DNA of 64,000 bases, from contig NC_009663.1 in NCBI RefSeq assembly GCF_000010345.1, positions 1,178,001 to 1,242,000 of the forward strand. The letters run 5' to 3'. The stretch is from Sulfurovum sp. NBC37-1. Its GTDB lineage: Bacteria > Campylobacterota > Campylobacteria > Campylobacterales > Sulfurovaceae. Below, in pieces: positions 53,861-62,170 of this stretch; the first letter of the stretch is position 1; every line of letters begins with the position of its first letter. The notes under the pieces are model-generated. The model was not told the origin of the DNA. It worked only from the letters and a program-made list of their open reading frames with translations, and ran no database searches. Position numbers and translations under genes: made by a program.

Positions 53861-54916
53861 ATGTCATATACACTTAATATCAAAGCATTCTTTTTCAATG
53901 CACAAACGGATTATCTTCCTTACTATAAACAATTCAAGGTCACTTTGGATGAAGCGGCAAAAGCCGTTGATATGTTGGCGCAGATCAAAGCGCAGAACGA
54001 GAACTTTTCCTATCCTGAAGAGAAATTGGTCTTCAGGATCAACGATCTTGTCGTAGAGGGTGAGCAGCCCATGAAAGAGGTGGTGGAGAGACTCGGTACC
54101 GCGCTTCAGATCGATCCTGTCAATGCCTACCGCTCCAACAACGGGCTGATCATAAATGACGATGACTTCATGCAATCCTATGAGTTGCTTGCCCCGTATG
54201 CCTCAGAAGAAGACCTGGAGTACTATAAGACACTTTACGCCCTGCATTACGCTTCTGAAACAGAGAAGTTCGACCATGACTACATCGGGGATGCCGTACT
54301 TGTGCTGGCACACAGGCTCATTGCCGAAGAGAGCGAACATGCCGAAGTGATCCTGCATACGATCTCCACTGCCCACAGCGGCCTGTTCGAATGCGAATAC
54401 GAGAACAACCTCTTCAGGGCACAGGATCATACGGATGCCATCGAGGCGCTCAAGCTGATGGTCAAACCACCCAAAAAGACCGAACCGGGATTGATAGATA
54501 AAATGACCGCAAAATTCATCAAAAAGCCTGAAACCAAAAAAGCATCTGTCGTACTTATCGAGACCGAAGGTAAAGAGATCGCCTACTATTATGGTGGCGG
54601 AAATGACAACTCAGAAGCCGTCGCAAAAAAGATCGCCGCGCTGGGTGCGACCATGACTACATTTGCCAGAGCTCATAAACTCTGCGGACTGGCACTGCTT
54701 GAAGACCGCAAAGCGCTTGCATTCAAAAAAGCGGGCATTACACTGCTCGATGCCCTCGACTGCGGAGCGGACATTCTGGTCGTGGAAAATGCCGCTGCCT
54801 ATGAGATGTTCAAAAAGAACCTTTCCGCCATTGCAAGGACTATGGGTAGAGACATAGAACTGACGCTGATCACCACTGAAGACTTTCTTACTATGAACGA
54901 ATCAGTAGCCGCTTGA
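53861..54916 (+). CDS. Cysteine-poor hybrid of SdhB-like and SdhE-like domains (DUF5644-like)
   Basis: This 351-residue protein starts NIKAFFFNAQTDYLPYYK (6-23), which matches SdhB residues 8-25 (TIKAFRFNAETDYLPYYK) at 15 of 17 core positions. The following NFSYPEEKLVFRINDLVVEG aligns with the [2Fe-2S] loop of SdhB but has none of its four cysteines. Residues 228-325 resemble the SdhE CCG domain: HKLCGLALLED against NKCCGFHVELQ, and LLDALDCGADILVVENAAAY against MVDAIDNNADIMVTPCPLCH. Only Cys275 of the metal-binding set survives. A helical region (about 100-200) links them. It is encoded just upstream of sdhABE in the same direction. ATG 53861 is preferred; an earlier ATG lies too close to the TATAAT at 53824. 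Confidence 0.85.
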   Translation: MSYTLNIKAFFFNAQTDYLPYYKQFKVTLDEAAKAVDMLAQIKAQNENFSYPEEKLVFRINDLVVEGEQPMKEVVERLGTALQIDPVNAYRSNNGLIINDDDFMQSYELLAPYASEEDLEYYKTLYALHYASETEKFDHDYIGDAVLVLAHRLIAEESEHAEVILHTISTAHSGLFECEYENNLFRAQDHTDAIEALKLMVKPPKKTEPGLIDKMTAKFIKKPETKKASVVLIETEGKEIAYYYGGGNDNSEAVAKKIAALGATMTTFARAHKLCGLALLEDRKALAFKKAGITLLDALDCGADILVVENAAAYEMFKKNLSAIARTMGRDIELTLITTEDFLTMNESVAA

Positions 54917-54924
54917 TAAAAATG

Positions 54925-54960
54925 TCTGATGCATTACATTAAATAATGTAATGCATCAGA
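54925..54960. terminator. Perfect 17-bp inverted repeat between the hybrid gene and sdhA
   Basis: TCTGATGCATTACATTA (54925-54941) and its exact complement (54944-54960) are separated by 2 bases. A-runs flank it on both sides, so a U-tract follows the hairpin only on the minus strand; on the plus strand it ends TGAAAAACC. It may terminate or protect the upstream transcript, or bind a dimeric regulator of the sdh promoter. Confidence 0.65.
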
Positions 54961-55013
54961 TGAAAAACCGTAACATCCTTCTATTCTATTATCCTATTCT
55001 CCCGCCATATTAA

Positions 55014-55041
55014 TTAGACTTAATGACTAAATAGCTATAAT
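55014..55041 (+). promoter_or_regulatory. Promoter of sdhABE
   Basis: TTAGAC (55014-55019) and TATAAT (55036-55041) are 16 bases apart. The -10 is consensus. The AAAGGA ribosome site of sdhA and its ATG at 55074 follow. The sdh genes therefore need not be read only from the hybrid gene's promoter. Confidence 0.65.
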
Positions 55042-55073
55042 CAATGTAAATTGCAACAAAGGACATAGCTACT

Positions 55074-56801
55074 ATGAATACGAACTCAGATGTTAAAATC
55101 TACGAATATGATGCTGTGATTGTCGGTGCCGGTCTTGCCGGTCTCGCTGCTGCCAAAGAACTGACAGCTGCGGGGAAAAAGACTGCGGTCATCACCAAGC
55201 TTCATCCCCTGAGGTCACACTCGGGTGCTGCACAGGGTGGTATCAATGCCGCTTTGGGTAAAGACGACTCTACGGAACTACATGAATTTGATACAGTCAA
55301 AGGGTCTGACTACCTTGCGGACCAGGATGCAGTCGAACTTATGTGTACCAAAGCCCCTGAAACGATCCGGTGGGCAGAGCACATGGGAACGGTCTTCTCC
55401 AGAGATGAAGAAGGTGATATCGCTATCAGACCATTCGGCGGCCAGTCCAAACCCCGTGCCTGCTATGCGAAAGACAGAACCGGGCTTGCATTGCTCCAGG
55501 CAATCTACGAGCAGGCATTCCGTGAAGGTATTGAAGTATTTGATGAGTGGTACTGCGCAGACCTGCTGTATGAAGACGGGAAAGTTTCAGGGGTCTCTGC
55601 TTTCAACATTCGTAATTCAGAGCCGGCTATTTTCAATGCAAAAGTAACCATGTTTGCGACAGGCGGACATGCAAGAGCGTACAGATTTAACTCCAATGCG
55701 CATGCCAATACGGGTGATTCACTTTCAATCGTTGCAAGACACGGCCTTCCGCTTGAAGATATGGAATTCGTACAGTTCCACCCGAGCGGACTCGGTGGTT
55801 CGGGGGTACTTATCTCTGAAGCAGCACGTGGTGAAGGGGGTCGTCTTTACAATTCTGAAGGTGAAAGATTTATGTCCAAGTATGCTCCCAATGCTATGGA
55901 GCTTGCATCAAGGGATGTTGTAAGCCGTGCGATCATGGAAGAGGTCCGTCAGGGACGCGGTGTGGGTAAGGACGGTCAGTCCGTGAATATCGACCTGACG
56001 CACCTCGACCCAGAGATCATTCTGACAAGACTGCCGGAGCTTCGTGAACTCGCCATCGCTTTCCAGGGGCAGGATATGCTTAAAGAGCCTATCCATATCT
56101 CTGCAACGGCACACTACTCCATGGGGGGTATTCCGGTCAATATCGACTGTCAGGTACGCAAAAGCCCTACGGAGTTCGTAGAAGGTTTCTATGCTGCGGG
56201 TGAATGTTCCTGTGTTTCCGTACACGGAGCAAACAGACTGGGTGCCAACTCGGTACTCGAAGCCCTGCTTTTCGGACGTCATGCCGGTGAAAACATGGTA
56301 AAAGCACTTGATGAAGGTGTAGAATTGCGTAAAGCGAACAAAGCAGATGCACAGAGAATGCTCGATGAGCTCAAGAGGATCAAGACATCCAATGGAACAG
56401 AGAGGGTTGCGGACCTCAGAACGGAACTGCAGAACGGGATGACAGCTGATGCAGGTGTATTCAGGACTAAAGAATCACTGGAAAGACAGCTCAAACTGAT
56501 CGACAGACTGCTGAAGCGCTTCAATAACATCCGTATTGATGACAAGTCTCATACTTTTAACACCGAATTGCAGGAAGCTCTTGAGCTTGGTCATATGCTT
56601 GAGTTCTCCAAATTCATTGTCGTAGGCGCGCTCAACAGAGAAGAGAGCCGCGGTGGCCACTACCGTGAAGACTTCCCGACACGAGATGATGAAAGATTCC
56701 TCAAACATACGTACGCCTATATGGATGAAGACTTCAACATAACCACGGAATGGGGAGACGTTGTCCTCGGCAAGTTTGAACCTAAAGAAAGAACATATTA
56801 A
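55074..56801 (+). CDS. sdhA: Succinate dehydrogenase/fumarate reductase flavoprotein subunit (SdhABE type)
   Basis: This 575-residue flavoprotein interconverts succinate and fumarate. It has an FAD motif [16 protein letters not shown], the covalent-FAD histidine in [19 protein letters not shown], substrate-site HPSGLGGSG and HYSMGGI, and [19 protein letters not shown]. The first residues carry no Tat signal, so unlike the periplasmic MfrA of Wolinella this enzyme should face the cytoplasm. A C-terminal extension follows residue 420 as usual. It is first of the sdhABE operon. Physiological direction cannot be told. Confidence 0.94.
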   Translation: MNTNSDVKIYEYDAVIVGAGLAGLAAAKELTAAGKKTAVITKLHPLRSHSGAAQGGINAALGKDDSTELHEFDTVKGSDYLADQDAVELMCTKAPETIRWAEHMGTVFSRDEEGDIAIRPFGGQSKPRACYAKDRTGLALLQAIYEQAFREGIEVFDEWYCADLLYEDGKVSGVSAFNIRNSEPAIFNAKVTMFATGGHARAYRFNSNAHANTGDSLSIVARHGLPLEDMEFVQFHPSGLGGSGVLISEAARGEGGRLYNSEGERFMSKYAPNAMELASRDVVSRAIMEEVRQGRGVGKDGQSVNIDLTHLDPEIILTRLPELRELAIAFQGQDMLKEPIHISATAHYSMGGIPVNIDCQVRKSPTEFVEGFYAAGECSCVSVHGANRLGANSVLEALLFGRHAGENMVKALDEGVELRKANKADAQRMLDELKRIKTSNGTERVADLRTELQNGMTADAGVFRTKESLERQLKLIDRLLKRFNNIRIDDKSHTFNTELQEALELGHMLEFSKFIVVGALNREESRGGHYREDFPTRDDERFLKHTYAYMDEDFNITTEWGDVVLGKFEPKERTY

Positions 56802-56811
56802 GGAGGGCATG

Positions 56812-57801
56812 ATGAGTGATACAAGAAAAGTAACGATAAAAGCATTCAGATTCAATGCTGAAACAGACTATCTTCCATACTATAAAGAGTATGAGATGGA
56901 AGTGGGAAAAGATGAACTCATTCTCGACCTCCTCAACAGGATCAAATGGGAACATGACGGTTCTTTCTCCTACAGACGTTCATGCAGGCACGGTATCTGC
57001 GGTGCCTGTGCGATCAAGGTGAACGGAAGAGCGACACTGGCATGTAAACAGAATGCCATTGAACTGCTTGATCTGTTCAACAATGAACTGGTATTTGAAC
57101 CTTCCAGTAAAAAACGCGTGGTTAAAGATATGATCATCGACAAAAAGGACTTCTGGGACAAACATGCGGCGGTCCAGCCGTATGTAGTTGCAGATATCGA
57201 CCCGCATCCCGAGCATGAAACAAAGCAGAGTATTGCAGAATTCAACAAATTCCTTGATTCTGACCTTTGTATCCAGTGTGGTGCCTGTCACTACTCCTGT
57301 CCTGCACTTGAAGCGAATCCTGACTATCTCGGGCCTGCAGCACTCAATGCAGCATACCGATTCACGGTCGATACCAGAGACCATGCCGGCAAAGAGAGAC
57401 TTGAACTCACAGCTGAACCGGGTGTGGGTGTCTGGGACTGTGTGAAGTGTTTCGAGTGTGCCGAAGCCTGCCCCAAAGATATCAATCCTATCGAGAAGAT
57501 CACTAAATTGCACAATATGCAGTTTGAGCAGCATGTGGCAAAAAGCAATGTCGCTACAAGACACGCGGAAGGTTTTGTACGAAGTATCAAAAAGCACGGT
57601 TTCCTTGACGAAGCGGATATCGTGGTATATTCAGAGGGGTACCTCGGTATGTACAAACACCTCAAAACCGCGATGAAAATGATGAAAGCCGGCAAGATCC
57701 ACTGGAACGACGGACTGCCTTGGGTGGACAATGTGCCTAAATCCAAAAATCTTGATGAAATCCAGAAACTCATCGAGATCTCACAAACGAACAAGCTGTA
57801 A
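56812..57801 (+). CDS. sdhB: Succinate dehydrogenase/fumarate reductase iron-sulfur subunit
   Basis: This 329-residue protein carries electrons from SdhA. The [2Fe-2S] cysteines are Cys58, 63, 66 and 78 in SCRHGICGACAIKVNG and LACKQ. Two further clusters lie in CIQCGACHYSCPAL and CVKCFECAEACPKD. The third site keeps four cysteines, so a [4Fe-4S] is likely where classical SdhB has [3Fe-4S]. The C-terminal extension (about 250-329) is typical of SdhABE types. ATG 56812 has AGGAGG 5 bases ahead. Its N-terminus is nearly repeated in the hybrid protein at 53861. Confidence 0.94.
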   Translation: MSDTRKVTIKAFRFNAETDYLPYYKEYEMEVGKDELILDLLNRIKWEHDGSFSYRRSCRHGICGACAIKVNGRATLACKQNAIELLDLFNNELVFEPSSKKRVVKDMIIDKKDFWDKHAAVQPYVVADIDPHPEHETKQSIAEFNKFLDSDLCIQCGACHYSCPALEANPDYLGPAALNAAYRFTVDTRDHAGKERLELTAEPGVGVWDCVKCFECAEACPKDINPIEKITKLHNMQFEQHVAKSNVATRHAEGFVRSIKKHGFLDEADIVVYSEGYLGMYKHLKTAMKMMKAGKIHWNDGLPWVDNVPKSKNLDEIQKLIEISQTNKL

Positions 57802-57810
57802 GGAGAAACG

Positions 57811-58695
57811 ATGAGCAAATTAAAATATGCACTATTTACAGGATGTACCGCAAAGCAGTCCACACCTGAACTACTGTCATCTACGCTTGCAGTAGCGGAT
57901 AAACTGGGTATCGAAATCACCATTCTGGAAGAGGCTTCCTGCTGCGGCGCGAGCCATCTTCAGGACTTCGACGAATTCCTGGCACATGTACTGAATGCAA
58001 GGAACATCTGCTATGCAGAAAAGCTTGGTCTTACCATGATCACCATCTGTAACACCTGTCAGCTCAACTCTGCCATGACAAAACATGCGCTTGACACGGA
58101 TCCGGATCTCAAAGCGAGGGTCAACGAGAAACTTGCAGAGGTAGGCTTGGAATACAAGGGTACTTCAGAGATCAAACACTTCCTCTACTGCCTCATCGAC
58201 GAGTATGGTCTTGAAAACATCAAGGATAAGGTGGAGGTACCACTCAGCCATCTGAACATTGCGCCATTTTACGGATGTCACAACATCCGCCCGTCCGAAC
58301 TGCACCACACGAGCAACGGCGGAGAGAACCCGTACAACCCTACCTCACTCGACCAGCTCATCGATGCGCTCGAGGGCCATCCGGTCAACTACGACCACAA
58401 GAACAAGTGCTGCGGTTTCCACGTAGAGCTTCAGGCGAACCATACCTCAGAAATACTTGCAGGTAATGCCATGGTAGATGCTATCGACAACAATGCTGAT
58501 ATCATGGTAACACCCTGCCCACTCTGCCATCTCAAGATGGATACCTACCAGGACGATGTAGGCAAGGTTATCGGACGCGATATAGAACTTCCCGTTCTTC
58601 ACATGCCTCAAATGGTTGCGCTTGCACTCGGCTGTACACCAAAAGAGATCGGACTGAACTACCACGTTCAGAAAGCCACTCACCTTACGGCATAA
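57811..58695 (+). CDS. sdhE: SdhE/HdrB-like CCG-domain subunit
   Basis: This 294-residue cysteine-rich protein replaces the membrane cytochrome b of classical complexes and links the enzyme to quinone or heterodisulfide-type chemistry. It has two CCG repeats: Cys12, Cys44-45 and Cys80/83 in the first, and Cys156, Cys200-201 and Cys236/239 in the second. Each repeat can bind an unusual iron-sulfur cluster, as in heterodisulfide reductase subunit B. It begins 9 bases after sdhB with AAGGAG. No transmembrane helix; an amphipathic C-terminus may attach to the membrane. Confidence 0.94.
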   Translation: MSKLKYALFTGCTAKQSTPELLSSTLAVADKLGIEITILEEASCCGASHLQDFDEFLAHVLNARNICYAEKLGLTMITICNTCQLNSAMTKHALDTDPDLKARVNEKLAEVGLEYKGTSEIKHFLYCLIDEYGLENIKDKVEVPLSHLNIAPFYGCHNIRPSELHHTSNGGENPYNPTSLDQLIDALEGHPVNYDHKNKCCGFHVELQANHTSEILAGNAMVDAIDNNADIMVTPCPLCHLKMDTYQDDVGKVIGRDIELPVLHMPQMVALALGCTPKEIGLNYHVQKATHLTA

Positions 58696-58817
58696 CTGCT
58701 GACATACTTCCGTATTCTGCGGGAGTATCTGTTTTTCTCCCAACTAAATATTTCAAATTTAACTATGATTAGTATTAATCCACTATAATGCAAAAAATAT
58801 AATTTTAGGAATATTTC

Positions 58818-59255
58818 ATGTTCAAAATAATACTTGCCTGGCTCTTCGGTGCCCTCATCCTTATACAGGCCATCCAAATATCCATACCCAAACCCGAAAA
58901 GGTCACTCCGGATGAAGAGATCAAGGCACCCGCAGAGATCATGAAGATGCTGAAGACTTCCTGCTATGACTGCCACTCCTATGAAACGAAAATGCCATGG
59001 TACGGTAATATAGCGCCTCTCTCATGGGAAGTCAAGAGCCATATCAAAGAGGGACGTGAGTGGCTGAACTTTCAGACATGGTACCGTTATGATGATGACA
59101 AGAAACAGAAACTCTACAAGGGCATTGCAAAGACCATAAACTTTTCTATGCCTATGCCAATGTATCTTAGCCTGCATGAAGAGGCCAAACTCAGTAGAGA
59201 ACAAAGAAGACAGATAAAAGAATGGGCGGAAAGTAACATCAAAGAGGATTATTGA
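58818..59255 (+). CDS. Membrane-anchored haem-binding-domain protein
   Basis: This 145-residue protein has an N-terminal anchor helix (FKIILAWLFGALILIQAIQI) and one c-type haem site CYDCHS (Cys49, Cys52, His53), followed by the family segment MPWYGNIAPLSWEVKSHIKEGREWLNF. That pattern is the Haem_bd family, with Met-rich MPMPMYLSLH as likely second haem ligand. It faces the periplasm. Partner enzymes are unknown; it lies between sdhE and the superoxide reductase gene in the same direction. Confidence 0.9.
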   Translation: MFKIILAWLFGALILIQAIQISIPKPEKVTPDEEIKAPAEIMKMLKTSCYDCHSYETKMPWYGNIAPLSWEVKSHIKEGREWLNFQTWYRYDDDKKQKLYKGIAKTINFSMPMPMYLSLHEEAKLSREQRRQIKEWAESNIKEDY

Positions 59256-59335
59256 TCAAATAAGATAATTTTTGTCCTATTTGTTAATTATTTATGTTAT
59301 AATAACTGTACAAAACCAAATTAAAAGGATATAAC

Positions 59336-59722
59336 ATGCCAAAAATTAATAAATATGTTGACATCGACACAGTAGAAAGAGAAGCAAAAAAAGACCTTAT
59401 CGACAGACACTCACCGTTCATCACCGTTTTAGGTGACGCAAAAAAAGGTGAAATGCTTGCAGTAAACGTTAAAATGGGTCAGGAATACACTCACCCGGAT
59501 GATTTCGACCACTACATCGAGTCTATCACACTTTTTGACGGTGACACAAAACTCGCTATGGCTACATTCGTACCGGGAACACTCGGTAACGAAAAATCTC
59601 ATGCTGAAGTAACATTCAACATCAGACCAATGAAAAGCAAACTTAACCTTGTTGCACACGGTTACTGTACAAAACACGGAATCTGGGAATCTACTCCTGT
59701 TGAAGTAGCTGTAGCAGACTAA
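59336..59722 (+). CDS. Superoxide reductase (neelaredoxin type)
   Basis: This 128-residue enzyme reduces superoxide to peroxide at a [Fe(His)4Cys] site. Ligands are His25 (DRHSPFI), His53 and His59 (YTHPDDFDHYI), Cys111 and His114 (CTKHGIWES). The desulforedoxin N-domain is absent, so it is a class II enzyme. The usual Glu-Lys-His before the first ligand is Asp-Arg-His here; the lysine often gates the iron, so the arginine is notable. A TATAAT lies at 59298-59303 and AAAGGA 6 bases before the ATG. A terminator follows. Confidence 0.92.
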   Translation: MPKINKYVDIDTVEREAKKDLIDRHSPFITVLGDAKKGEMLAVNVKMGQEYTHPDDFDHYIESITLFDGDTKLAMATFVPGTLGNEKSHAEVTFNIRPMKSKLNLVAHGYCTKHGIWESTPVEVAVAD

Positions 59723-59729
59723 TACAAGG

Positions 59730-59746
59730 CCCGCTATGCGGGTTTT
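59730..59746 (+). terminator. Terminator after superoxide reductase
   Basis: CCCGC-TAT-GCGGG followed by TTTT, eight bases after the stop codon. A compact stem that fits an intrinsic terminator, although the U-tract is short. Confidence 0.85.
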
Positions 59747-59753
59747 AGAAGCC

Positions 59754-61060
59754 TTTTCAGGGTTGACTAAGTACTTTCTACTACTTTATTTTTTCCACTA
59801 TTTTTCGCTTTGTAAAGTGCTCTGTCTGCTCTATCAATAACATTATGTATACTTGTATTACTTTCCTTATTAACTAATGCTACACCACAACTTATTGTAA
59901 ACTTCAATTCATTTCCATCTTCAAGAGTTCTAACAAGATTTTCAACTTTTTTTCTTATTTTTTCAGCAATTGTAAGAACACTTTTACCATTTGTATTTGC
60001 TAAAAGTATTATAAACTCTTCTCCGCCCCATCTACATACAATATCACTTTGTCTACTTCCTCTTTTTAAGATTGTGGCTAAATCCACAATAACATCATCA
60101 CCAACTTTATGTCCATAGGTATCATTTATTTTTTTAAAATTATCAATATCTATCACTATGATGGCTATCTCTGTATCATTTCTTTTTGCAAGTTCCAAGA
60201 ATGGCTCTGTTAAACTTTCAAAATGTCTTCGATTAAATAACTCAGTCAATGGGTCTGTAGATGCCAATTTTTTTAATTTTTCATTTGTTTTATTCAACTC
60301 TTTAGTTCGCTTTTCGACTTTTGACTCTAAAGCTTTTTTAGAGTACCATAGTTCTCGAAAATAAAAAATAATAAAAGGTACTAGAAACATTACAAACCAT
60401 AAAGAATTCATCAAGCTTTTAAACAGAGAATCTTTTAATAATGATTTAACATAACTAGTTTCGATATCTGCCGCAACTAGATAGGTTACCTTACCTTTTG
60501 TCAGCATTGGGATAAATACACTACGAAAGTCTCCCCACTTGTCAGAATATTCAGCAAACTGTATTTTACCCGTATCAAAAGCCATTTTAACTTCTGGAGG
60601 GACATCATCATAATGTGTAAAATAGGTTGCTAAATTGTGGTGAGTTTTCCGTTCTTCAGCAGTTCCACTTGAAGAGGAAAAGTATATTTTGCCATCTTTT
60701 AATATTAATGAATAAATATATTTCAGTCCCATTACATCAGCAACCTTAGAAATTAAGATAATATTTCTCCAGTCTTCCTCTTTGCTAACAGTATCTTTAT
60801 TCATTTCTTTTTTATGGAAATTACTAGAAAGCAGTAAAGGTAAAATTTTAGCACCAGATATAAGTTTTGTATCTATTTCTTTGTATATTCTATTCTTCTC
60901 TTCTATATAGTTATTTACAGTAAAATAGCCAACCCAAAAGAGATATAAAATTATTGCAAGTAATATTTTTTTAGAATTGGCATTTTTATACTGCACACTT
61001 CCCCTTTTGATTTTAGACTGATAATAAATACATATAACTCTAAATAGTCAACCCTGAAAA
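59754..61060. mobile_element. Putative cassette: GGDEF gene framed by perfect 16-bp inverted repeats
   Basis: TTTTCAGGGTTGACTA (59754-59769) and its exact complement (61045-61060) frame the GGDEF gene. The left copy contains the gene's stop codon. The content is visibly richer in A and T than the neighbours on both sides. No transposase lies within and no clear target duplication is seen. This could be a passively mobilised or recombined gene cassette; the assignment is inference. Confidence 0.45.
59767..60996 (-). CDS. Membrane GGDEF protein (probable diguanylate cyclase)
   Basis: This 409-residue protein has helix 1 near residues 12-30, a periplasmic sensor of about 165 residues, helix 2 near 200-218, a coiled linker (ALESKVEKRTKELNKTNEKL) and a GGDEF domain (about 245-405). 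The active site is CRWGGEEFIILLA, an intact GGEEF, so c-di-GMP synthesis is likely. The periplasmic part resembles a Cache-type ligand sensor (YIYSLILKDGKIYFSSSSG). TAG ends the gene inside a 16-bp inverted repeat. AT-rich codon use suggests a different origin. Confidence 0.9.
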   Translation of the reverse strand: MQYKNANSKKILLAIILYLFWVGYFTVNNYIEEKNRIYKEIDTKLISGAKILPLLLSSNFHKKEMNKDTVSKEEDWRNIILISKVADVMGLKYIYSLILKDGKIYFSSSSGTAEERKTHHNLATYFTHYDDVPPEVKMAFDTGKIQFAEYSDKWGDFRSVFIPMLTKGKVTYLVAADIETSYVKSLLKDSLFKSLMNSLWFVMFLVPFIIFYFRELWYSKKALESKVEKRTKELNKTNEKLKKLASTDPLTELFNRRHFESLTEPFLELAKRNDTEIAIIVIDIDNFKKINDTYGHKVGDDVIVDLATILKRGSRQSDIVCRWGGEEFIILLANTNGKSVLTIAEKIRKKVENLVRTLEDGNELKFTISCGVALVNKESNTSIHNVIDRADRALYKAKNSGKNKVVEST

Positions 61061-61343
61061 AACTACTTCTCAGACAAGCCAACTATTCTATACCATTAAT
61101 TCTACCACAACCTGTGTAAAGCATCAGATAAAAATCAGCATATTTTCGTCTTTCCTCTGCTCTGATATACCACATTTTTGAAAGTGAGTGAGGTAACGTA
61201 AAAATAATTCTGTAAATTCCAAACCAGCTATGATAAAAAGAAAAAGGAATCATAGCAGTGGAAGTAAGAGAAAATAAGATAGAGTTGGCACCACTGTTTA
61301 TAGCCAATAAAAACAGAAGGCTTTAGACAGATAGGTGAGAAGA
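61061..61343. other. Intergenic stretch with no convincing gene
   Basis: A 74-codon frame on the minus strand (61083-61307) has only a TTG start and no ribosome site. It contains IIFTLPHSL, which faintly recalls IS91-type transposases, so it may be a worn fragment. Nothing else is recognised. Confidence 0.4.
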
Positions 61344-62102
61344 TTATCTGTCCACACTAAAACGTCTTTGCCATTTTTCTCTCAACTTTGGGTAACGGTG
61401 TTTCAGAGTGTTCAACTCTTTTTCCAGCTTGGAGTTGAAATCAACCTCTTTCTTTTTCAGTATCTGCAGGAAAGCGATACGGCGTTCTACAAAATAGAAG
61501 TAGAGCAGGACACTGATCGCAGCGGCATAGAGGCACCAGACAGAAGTCAAACCGTATGGGATGAAAACATAGACAAGGACTAGAAATAAAAAGTTCAGTA
61601 AACCAAAAAGCTGTATAGCGATACTTCGGCTCAAAAGTAGTGCACCGCATGTGGTCAGAACGTACAGGATCCCTACCCAGATTTTGTCTGTCCATTCATT
61701 GACATAGACCAGTATATGATTTTTTACATAAACAGAGGTAGATTCTTCGGCAAGTCCGTAGAGTGTATACGCCGTAAGGATACCACCGATAACCATCAGT
61801 ACCCCTATCAGTTTTCTCCGTGTTCCTGCCGGCTCGATGAGCCAGAGTGACAAAGGAATGAGGAATTGCAGCAATCCCTGTGCATAGAATACGAAAATAC
61901 CTTCCGCAAGACCCAGAGCACGAGGACCGATCAAGCCATACATCCCCAGCCAGACAAATCCCTGCGTGAACTGATGCAGTGCAAAGAGAAACGGCAAGCT
62001 GGCAAAGGCCACCTCTTTGGGTATGCTGACCTTTTTGAAAGTTAGGATTGCTACGACAAAAAGTGCACCCGAAAGGGTAAAATTCAAAATAATAGAAAAC
62101 AT
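61344..62102 (-). CDS. Seven-helix membrane protein (DUF6629-like)
   Basis: This 252-residue protein has about seven transmembrane helices and a short basic cytoplasmic C-terminus with a coiled segment (KKKEVDFNSKLEKELNTLKH). The first helices include FALHQFTQGFVWLGMYG, a pattern I associate with the DUF6629 family. Function is unknown. It is close to the LOG gene (69 bases) and in the same direction. Confidence 0.8.
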   Translation of the reverse strand: MFSIILNFTLSGALFVVAILTFKKVSIPKEVAFASLPFLFALHQFTQGFVWLGMYGLIGPRALGLAEGIFVFYAQGLLQFLIPLSLWLIEPAGTRRKLIGVLMVIGGILTAYTLYGLAEESTSVYVKNHILVYVNEWTDKIWVGILYVLTTCGALLLSRSIAIQLFGLLNFLFLVLVYVFIPYGLTSVWCLYAAAISVLLYFYFVERRIAFLQILKKKEVDFNSKLEKELNTLKHRYPKLREKWQRRFSVDR

Positions 62103-62170
62103 AGGATTATTATACTTAAACCCTCTGAATATAGAATTGACTAATAGAATGGGATCTTCAGAACAGTGCT

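Noticed and set aside
61083-61307. 74-codon minus-strand frame with IIFTLPHSL, faintly like an IS91-type transposase
   Set aside because: Only a TTG start, no ribosome site, no zinc-finger cysteines and no other family motif; likeness rests on nine residues.
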